A DNA stretch of 64,000 nt, taken from assembly GCA_964023205.1 (NCBI GenBank), contig OZ026841.1, forward strand, positions 28,658,399 through 28,722,398. The letters run 5' to 3'. The position numbers were made by a program, and so were the translations under genes. This DNA comes from Lutraria lutraria (Eukaryota; Mollusca; Bivalvia; Venerida; Mactridae). Below are positions 56,405-64,000 of the stretch, in pieces. The number at the start of each line of letters is the position of its first letter. The stretch's first letter is position 1. Below the pieces are notes generated by a model, which ran no database searches, was not told where the DNA came from, and saw only the letters and a program-made list of their open reading frames with translations.

Positions 56405-57535
56405 TTTCTACATCCACCACACAAAATTTGTTAAACTAGTTCCCATTCCATGTTGCAGTGCAAGTTAATTTTCAATGAGTACTTTCAGTACTTTGATTAA
56501 ATTCAAGAAAATCTCTCACTTTCTGTAAATAAACAGTGGCTTGATCTGTTGTTCGATTTAGTGATGTTTTGTCAGCTTTTACAACATCAGCAAGATTTTT
56601 AAGTTTTATATTATCTGCTGGCTTAGCTTAGATGTGTGTATGAAACTGGCCACTGTGTCTTACTTTAGATATTTGACTATGTAATAGTATTTTATTTGTT
56701 ATTATGTTTATATTTCTTTGTTAAATATTTCTATTTGAATTCATGGTTGATTAGATAGTGTTTATCTGCTAGTCAAAGTCGAACAAAAAAATGTGAATGG
56801 TCATTTGATGATATTTCTATTAAGTTTTCATTTACTAAAAGGCTATTTTGGTGCCCTTTGTTATCATAGCTCTAATGAATTAAAAAACATTGTTTTAAAC
56901 CCTTTTTACCAGTTTCATGCATCGTAGTTACATTGATATTGGAAAAGAATTTATGTGTGACTACAATGTTGGAATTATAGATAATTCATTACATAAATGA
57001 ATGAGTCCTTATTTTATCCAAATTAAATATGTGTACAATTATGTATATCTAGCTTATTCCTGACCTTCAGTACAGTGACAGCTTCACTTCTTTACCTGCC
57101 AGAATGTTGTGATGAAAATTTAGTTTAAGACACCCGACACATAATTTAGAAAAGCAGAACATGGCCAATGTTTTAGTGGTTTAATAAACTTTGTACATAT
57201 TAGTGGTTTAATTGACTGATTCATTTCACTAGTTTAACTAACTGGTACATTTTTAGTGGTTTAATTTACTGTCAGTGTATTATTAAGAGTATAAAATGCA
57301 GGTCTCAAGAGCTTGAGTGTCATTTAAAAAACATACCTATATGATATAAGGCTAGATAATTGTCATTCTCAGGGTTACTTTACCCAAACAAAATTAGGAT
57401 AAATTGGTTGAAAAACGTTTTTCCATCTGCCATGCAATTATAAAACTAGTTCCCATGTTGCAGTGCAAGTTTATATAAGTTCAGTTTCCATGAGTACTTT
57501 CAGTACTTTGATTCTTTTTGTTAACTCTTATTTTG
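56405..57535 (+). repeat. Direct duplication of a 90-bp segment
   Basis: AACTAGTTCCCAT...TGCAGTGCAAGTT and GAGTACTTTCAGTACTTTGA occur at about 56,436-56,510 and again at 57,440-57,512. Between the copies, AGTGGTTTAAT repeats at 57,176, 57,202 and 57,255. Confidence 0.6.
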
Positions 57536-57681
57536 AGAATATGAGAATTTATAATGAATTATTCATCTCCGAGTATGTTAATATTTTTGTATTTTACCAT
57601 TAGAGCAAGCACAACAGGGTCAGTCAAGTTACCATAAATGTCACTATTATTATCTGGCTTATAATTTAGCTGTTGTTTTTT

Positions 57682-58250
57682 TAGCTCACCTGATTTCATC
57701 AGGTGAGCTTTTAGTATCGATGAATGTCCGGCATCCAGCCACAATTAGTTCGTTTACACGCTAGCATCCACAGCTCTTAACAAATTGTGAACAACCTTGC
57801 TTACAATGTATATGGCTACAATGTCTCGGCTAAGTTCGTTTGTTGGCAAAATCGGACCAGAACTTCAAGAGTTATGGGTCCTTGACTTTGAAAATTTGCT
57901 ATATTTGAGTTTGTTTACACTCTAGCAAGGACTTATATACATGTATATAAGTGCTTGACTCTAGCACATTCATTTATTCACCAATCCTAATCATATTTAG
58001 AATGAATGTGTATGACCTTACAGTCTTAGACAAGTTCAGTTATGGGTGGAATCAGACCACAACTTCAAGAGTTAGAAAATTTGCTATGTTTTAGCTTGTT
58101 TAACAATATTATACCTTCATTGTTGGTTTTGATCTCAAAATCTACATAAAAATGGTTAATACGAGATGGAAACTATATTATCTGGTCTTTAATTATAGTG
58201 CCTTTGTTCTCAGGTGAGCAATCAAGGGTCATCTTGGCCCTCTTGTTTAA
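57682..58250 (+). repeat. Dispersed TCAGGTGAGCTTTT repeat (copy 2, longer)
   Basis: It begins TTAGCTCACCTGA...TCAGGTGAGCTTTTAG (a terminal hairpin) and ends with TCAGGTGAGCAATCAAGGGT then CATCTTGGCCCTCTTGTTT, which also forms a small hairpin (GGGTCATCTTGGCCC). Internally, ACTTCAAGAGTTA is repeated. An AAGGACTTATA mini-palindrome is inserted at 57,928. Confidence 0.7.
57928..57960. repeat. AAGGACTTATA palindromic mini-element (copy 2)
   Basis: CAAGGACTTATATACATGTA continues TATAAGTGCTTG, an almost perfect palindrome inserted in a CTCTAGCA context that is present on both sides, like a target duplication. Confidence 0.6.
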
Positions 58251-58964
58251 GAATAAATAAGTGCTATAATATTCTTGCAACTGGTCTTATGTTAATGCAT
58301 GCTGCTGTAATAACATAAATATAACCACCGAGTTTTCGTTTTGCAATGAATCACTGTCTTCTATTAGACGTGTCTATGAAATGACACACCAGGGATGTCT
58401 GTTTACAGGTGATATTTAACAAATGTTTGAATGTAAATTTTTCATACATAATGTTGTTTTGATATAATATGTATATGTGTAATCTGCCGCTTCATTCACC
58501 CGTAGTGCCATGTGGTGGTTAAAAGTTGGTCAATATGACTTGTTTTAATGATATTATATTTTATATAATTTCCAGAATAAATTTTAATCAGTATTAAATA
58601 TTGATGTTGTATATTCAACCTTGAGGAGTCAGTCATTCTTTTATTCTTACAAAGTCACCACAGCCCCGCCATAACAACAATGGGATCATATTGTTACACA
58701 TTTCAGTAAGTAAATCTGTGTGTTGGAAAAACATCGTGACCAGCTGATAACTTGACCATCATTGATTGGATTTAACAATATTTGGCACTAACAATCATGA
58801 TGATGTGATGATATGTCCTAGTAAACACCATTTTAATTCTTCAGATAATTCTTTGTGCAACCTTGGAATTCTGAAAAGAATTGTCTGATTGTCTGAAATA
58901 ATGCAAGTGGATCGTGTAAATTGTTTGCTCGATAATGTACGAGTAGATGACAGAAATGATGTAA

Positions 58965-60560
58965 ATTAATAACTTGGTTATGTTGATGATGGAAATGATG
59001 TAAATAACTAACTAGGTGATGTTGATGATGGAAATGATGGAAATTACTAACTTGATGATGGAAATGATGGAAATAACTAACTAGGTGATGTTGATGATGG
59101 AAATTACTAACTTGATGATGGAAATGATGGAAATTACTAACTTGGTGATGTTGATGATGGAAATGATGGAAATTACTAACTTGGTGATGTTGATGATGGA
59201 AATTACTAACTTGGTGATGTTGATGATGGAAATTATGTAAATTACTAACTTGGTGATGTTGATGATGGAAATTATGTAAATTACTAACTTGGTGATGTTG
59301 ATGATGGAAATTATGTAAATTACTAACTTGGTGATGTTGATGATGGAAATTATGTAAATTACTAACTTGGTGATGTTGATGATGGAAATTATGTAAATTA
59401 CTAACTTGGTGATGTTGATGATGGAAATTATGTAAATTACTAACTTGGTGATGTTGATGATGGAAATTATGTAAATAACTAACTTGGTGATGTTGATGAT
59501 GGAAATGATGTAAATTACTAACTTGGTGATGTTGATGATGGAAATGATGTAAATTACTAACTTGGTGATGTTGATGATGGAAATGATGGAAATTACTAAC
59601 ATGGTGATGTTGATGATGTAAATAACTTACTTGGTGATGTTGATGATGGAAATGATGTAAATTACTAACTTGGTGATGTTGATGATGGAAATGATGTAAA
59701 TTACTAACATGGTGATGTTGATGATGGAAATGATGTAAATAACTAACTTGGTGATGTTGATGATGGAAATGATGTAAATTACTAACTTGGTGATGTTGAT
59801 GATGGAAATGATTTAAATTACTAACATGGTGATGTTGATTATGTAAATAACTAACTTGGTGATGTTGATGATGGAAATGATGTAAATTACTAACTTGGTG
59901 ATGTTGATGATGGAAATGATGTAAATTACTAACTTGGTGATGTTGATGATGGAAATGATGTAAATTACTAACATGGTGATGTTGATGATGTAAATAACTT
60001 ACTTGGTGATGTTGATGATGGAAATGATGTAAATTACTAACTTGGTGATGTTGATGATGGAAATTATGTAAATTACTAACATGGTGATGTTGATGATGGA
60101 AATGATGTAAATTACTAATTTGGTGATGTTGATGATGTAAATAACTAACTTGGTGATGTTGATGATGGAAATTATGTAAATAACTAACTTGGTGATGTTG
60201 ATGATGGAAATGATGGAAATTACTAACTTGGTGATGTTGATGATGGAAATTATGTAAATTACTAACTTGGTGATGTTGATGATGTAAATTACTAACATGG
60301 TGATGTTGATGATGTAAATAACTAACTTGGTGATGTTGATGATGGAAATGATGTAAATAACTAACTTGGTGATGTTGATGATGGAAATGATGTAAATTAC
60401 TAACTTGGTGATGTTGATGATGGAAATGATGTAAATTACTAACTTGGTGATGTTGATGATGGAAATGATGTAATTTACTAACTTGGTGATGTTGATGATG
60501 GAAATGATGTAAATTACTAACTTGGTGATGTTGATGATGGAAATGATGTAAATTCCCTGT
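58965..60560 (+). repeat. 39-bp tandem array, about 40 units
   Basis: The unit is built on AACTTGGTGATGTTGATGAT followed by GGAAATGATGTAAATTACT. Some units lack the GGAAATGATG part or have one TTATG/GATGG variant. Because 39 is divisible by 3, the minus strand has long open frames (59,081-59,602 and 59,999-60,598) that repeat a 13-residue hydrophobic unit, ITKLVIYIISIIN. I regard these as a by-product of the array and not as genes. Confidence 0.95.
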
Positions 60561-60599
60561 TTAATTAGGCTAAAATACATGACTAATGTTGATGACAAT

Positions 60600-61760
60600 T
60601 AATACATTAACGAGTAGAGTTTATTTTGACTGATCGACGGCCCATGTGAACATACAATTACATACATTTGTACGTGAAATTACAAATGACGTGACAAAGA
60701 CAATGGTTAACATGAAAAATAATGATTTACGCAGAATATGACTTGAACTAACAAATGAGATAAAAAGTTGTTTTATGAAATGTAATGCCAATGGTCATGG
60801 ATGAGAGTAAGCTAAGTATTTAAAAAGTACATTTTGCGAAGGTCTTATCATTAAGAGTGTAATTGAGATGATAATTCAGAACAGTGGCGGAGAAGGTGTA
60901 TAATGTTCTTTTTTTAAATCATTTCAAACATAGTAATTTGATAAAATACTATCTATTTGTCAAAATATTATAAGATATGAAGTGTTTCTGATGAAATGAA
61001 AGAAATGGTTAAGGGTACAATTTACCAACATCAATAATATATGAAAACATTCTTAAATAAAGCATGAGAATAAATTTAAATGAATGCAAAAAGTAATGGT
61101 TAAAATGCGTATTTACAAATGATGAGTACATAATATCAATTTTAATCTTGTTTCATTTTTAACAATGTACATTTTGTAAGTACAAATTAATGTAAAAATG
61201 CGACATTGGATAAATTACATTGACAACGTATCAAACGTAAACATAACTAAACAATATAGTGTAGATGCATTTTGACTCAAATGAAGAGCAGTAACTGTAG
61301 TGCTGATATATCATTTTGTAAATGGCGATACACTTGTAAAGTTTATGCAAATAGATCTATTGTATTGTATTGATAAAAGAACACAAACTTCTCAATACAA
61401 TTAACCGATTTATTCACAGTTTACAACTATCACAGAGTTTTCAAGAACGCTAGATAACCAATGTAAGCAAACAGTAAAACTACACAATACATCTTTTGAC
61501 AATATAAACACCAAGCATAACCACCCAATATGTACTTGCTTGGTCCAAATATGAATACGAATACATACTTAATCACTAGATCACTCTTCTAAATATTTCA
61601 ATAGTTTTATACAAGACAAGAATCGTAATATGTACTTCAAACATGCGTAATCATGTGTCCCATGTAGCTACTGGAACCAATAAGCAGCCCCAGACAATCA
61701 GCCGGTTTGACTGTACTGAGGAAGTATATGTTCCAAGATAGCATTTATCTACCATCTATT
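60600..61760. other. AT-rich stretch without a recognised gene
   Basis: Only short random frames are present. It probably lies downstream of the minus-strand receptor gene whose exon is at the right edge. Confidence 0.35.
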
Positions 61761-61765
61761 ATAAA

Positions 61766-61960
61766 CAGTACAACCTCTCCAGAGCGGCCGTCTCTTGAGC
61801 AACAACATCCCTTCAACAACAGCTTGATGTTTTCCCACGCATGATTTTACTATTAAATTAACCTCTCTAGAGCAACAACCTCTCAATATCAACAACAACA
61901 ACAACAACATAATTTTGCTTTTCCCAAATGGTGTTACTTTGGAAAGGTTGCACTGCTGTA
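61766..61960. mobile_element. MITE with ACAGTACAACCTCT termini (copy 4)
   Basis: Left end CAGTACAACCTCTCCAGAGC then GGCC; right end GGAAAGGTTGCACTGCTGTA. It lies inverted relative to the copies at 24,067 and 42,906, and holds an (AAC)n run at about 61,897. Confidence 0.65.
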
Positions 61961-62424
61961 TTATCTGTTGTGTTTATATGTTTATACGGCAAACAAGCAG
62001 TACCAGACATTGTATGTTTAAATGATCAATTTTAAAAATGTACACGTACAAATTAAGTTGACAGTTTTGTACAAATCACGACTTTAAACGTGTATTGTGT
62101 TGCATTGACCGTGATTGTATTCCCTAGTTTAGCCTTAATTATATATTACACCATCAGGAATTTTTAAAAAGTATTTTTTTCACACTGTTGCAAGCATACA
62201 CGGAAGGTTCATCGTTTAATCACAGGCCATAGCTTTAATTACTAGTAATATCATTTGAAACATATTTTTCATACTTTGACAATTTAGGGAAAAAAAATAT
62301 CTCTTTAAACGTTTAAATATCAAAACATTTGTAAATACTAGTATACGAATAAATCTACGTTTGATAATGGAGTTTGAGTCTGGAATTATCTAGATACAAC
62401 GCGCTATTTGCTTCAACTCTTGTT

Positions 62425-62448
62425 ATGTTTTGTTTGTTTGTTTATTTG

Positions 62449-62489
<41 letters not shown>

Positions 62490-62705
62490 GCGAGTTTTAA
62501 GCTCCTTTAAACAATCAGAGTTATAAGAGGCGGATAGTTCACCTAACCATAGTTTCTGGAAAAGACCAGTACTAGACTCGCATCCTTTGTAAGCAACTGC
62601 CTACTTTCTCATAAAGAGACATGGTCGAACCCGAGACCCTATATCAGTGAGAGCTAACAGTGATTTGAAGTCAGCGATATTAACCACGGAGGCGGGTCTG
62701 TTTTG
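62425..62705 (-). repeat. SINE with a GATT microsatellite tail, minus orientation
   Basis: A (GATT)n run at 62,452-62,488 is followed by a body with GGCGGATAGTTCACCTAACC and GACCAGTACTAGACTCGCAT, then GTCGAACCCGAGACC (inverted B box) near 62,620. The body matches the SINE-like piece in the 24.6-32.1 kb array units. Confidence 0.65.
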
Positions 62706-63754
62706 CTAGGTACTGTCGGGAATCTAATGTCTAGATCCTTGTGATTTTTCTAGACAAATTATACTTATGAGTTTTAGTTTATTATAGCTGTTTGCGAGTA
62801 TATATAGTATAGTGTCTGTTACTAATTTAGCTAATCCTGGTCATTTGATTGGCTAATGGTGATGACTGAATCTATTAATAGTTGATTAATAGTAGTACGT
62901 AAATCATGAAGGCATTGCCTAGATAAGTTGTTGTGTGGCTATTTGAAGTTCAATGTGATTGTATGATAGTGCTCAGATTTATTGTGAATTCGTTAAATTT
63001 AGGATTGATTCTATTTGATTGATGAAGGGTACGATATATTACCATGTGCCTATGAACTATATACAAGAATGTTTTCATTTGTCAAACACTAATGATTGTC
63101 ATTATAATGTGTATGAACCATATCATATAAATATTTTGTACTCTCCTTAATGGAGGATTGAATAAAATATACAGTCAATATCATTTATGAAAAAAGCATC
63201 TTCATGCAAAAACATAAACCAATATGCTTCTTGTAATTCGTCTACCTATAACGTTTTGTTATAGTTGTTCTTGTTACATTTCATTCATGTACTCATAACA
63301 ATCGAACAAACTATAAAACTAGACACGCATCTGCGTATTTATAAGAGCTACACTGCAGTATATATCTCAAACAGTGTTTTACGAAAGTAATTTTTTTTTG
63401 TAAATGATATCGGTTTGCGAAGGAATCGCACACTTGAATTATTTTCTGGACTAAAGCCACTTACATGAATTTACAGGACTAAAATAGGTGTCTGCTACTC
63501 AATAACTGCCTTCTACCCGTGATTTATATTTACACTAACATATTCGATTATCTTCATTTGTTTATATATCGGTCCCGCAAATATTAACATTCCACGCTTA
63601 AGAAGATATAGAATTATTTTCTCTAGATTTTATAAACTGAAAATAAAAGAGAATATTATATAGAGTATACATTAAGTTATGCCAAAGAAACATGGTAGGC
63701 TGTTGTTCCTATCTGACTGGATACTAGTATATAATCAAATGGTTTTGCAGATGG

Positions 63755-64000
63755 TCAACCCATGGATGTCTGCTGTGTACCAGAGTTGAGATTTGACGAC
63801 AAAGATTCGTATTTAGCATACATAAGTCTGCCTACCTTCCGTGTGCAAAGAAAACTTATTGCAATGAACAGACCTTGTAAAGTGTTGAATATGATAAATA
63901 AATACCACATAGCGTCTTCTTTTGTTGCATTAGCTATGAATGCAAACACCCATGTAAGACCCATGACCAGTGATAATTTAATATTTATTAAGAACGAGCA
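63755..64000 (-). CDS. Adhesion-type (family B2) GPCR, last membrane segments, partial
   Basis: The minus-strand frame is open from the right edge to a TGA at 63757-63755, giving 81 residues. It contains FLINIKLSLVMGLTWVFAFI (TM6 with the GLTWVF signature), a short loop (ANATKEDAMW) and YLFIIFNTLQGLFIAISFLC (TM7 with the NTLQGLFI signature), followed by a basic TRKVGRLM and a Ser/Thr/Asn-rich tail. These two signatures are those of adhesion receptors such as latrophilin-like proteins. The rest of the receptor lies beyond the window. The short C-terminal tail could be a true end or could be replaced by splicing to a further exon. Confidence 0.8.
   Translation of the reverse strand, partial: CSFLINIKLSLVMGLTWVFAFIANATKEDAMWYLFIIFNTLQGLFIAISFLCTRKVGRLMYAKYESLSSNLNSGTQQTSMG

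Noticed and set aside
59081..60598. Antisense ORFs of 173 and 199 codons as possible membrane proteins
   Set aside because: Every residue is explained by the 39-bp satellite; no start context, splice sites or other domain is present.

Overview
The window joins two very different kinds of DNA. Positions 1 to about 9,720 are the right-hand part of a Polinton/Maverick (adintovirus-like) element. It is a dense run of intact genes, all on the + strand: an A32/FtsK-type packaging ATPase, a D,D35E integrase with a C-terminal chromodomain, a penton-like minor capsid protein, a double-jelly-roll major capsid protein of the F54H12.2 type, an adenovirus-type cysteine protease, and several small structural or unassigned proteins. 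No DNA polymerase B gene is visible; if present it lies left of position 1. Genes are packed at spacings of a few bases or overlap, and three junctions are ATGA stop/start overlaps. No frameshift or stop breaks any recognised viral gene, so the copy looks young or still active.

The most unusual part is the last viral gene (8,926 or 8,962 to 9,399). A short intergenic region with an E2F-like site and three CRE-type sites about 20 bp apart precedes it. Its stop codon is followed at once by two tandem copies of the replication-dependent histone mRNA 3' stem-loop, with a compensatory base-pair change between the copies, and then a purine-rich element placed like the U7 snRNA target. The rest of the element shows ordinary AATAAA signals. 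This suggests that one viral gene is expressed in step with host S phase. A second viral gene (1,515-2,648) carries a histone H1-like Lys/Pro/Ala tail plus a long Ser/Arg-rich domain, and it is a paralogue of the next gene.

From about 9,720 to 64,000 the DNA is AT-rich, intron-rich host genome. A marine invertebrate, most likely a mollusc, is my best guess from the repeat types and gene structures (inference). Recognisable host genes are few: two terminal exons of an unknown gene (15,574-16,338); a possible terminal exon (19,598-19,669); a spliced gene of a transposase-like DUF7869-type family on the minus strand (41,084-42,248); a five-exon RNF24/RNF122-like membrane RING-H2 E3 ligase (47,982-52,432); and the last membrane segments of an adhesion-type GPCR on the minus strand, running off the right edge.

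Repeats fill much of the rest: a 41-bp minisatellite in two blocks (12.2-14.5 kb); a roughly 2-kb foldback element with CACTGTG termini and a 5-bp target duplication (17,484-19,469), resembling Transib/RAG-like transposon ends; a 7.5-kb array of 760-1,010-bp units (24.6-32.1 kb); a 53-bp array (44.5-44.8 kb); a 107-bp array (55.8-56.2 kb); a 39-bp array (58.97-60.56 kb); several TA-flanked MITEs; tRNA-derived SINEs; and a decayed Tc1-like transposase (42.3-42.9 kb).
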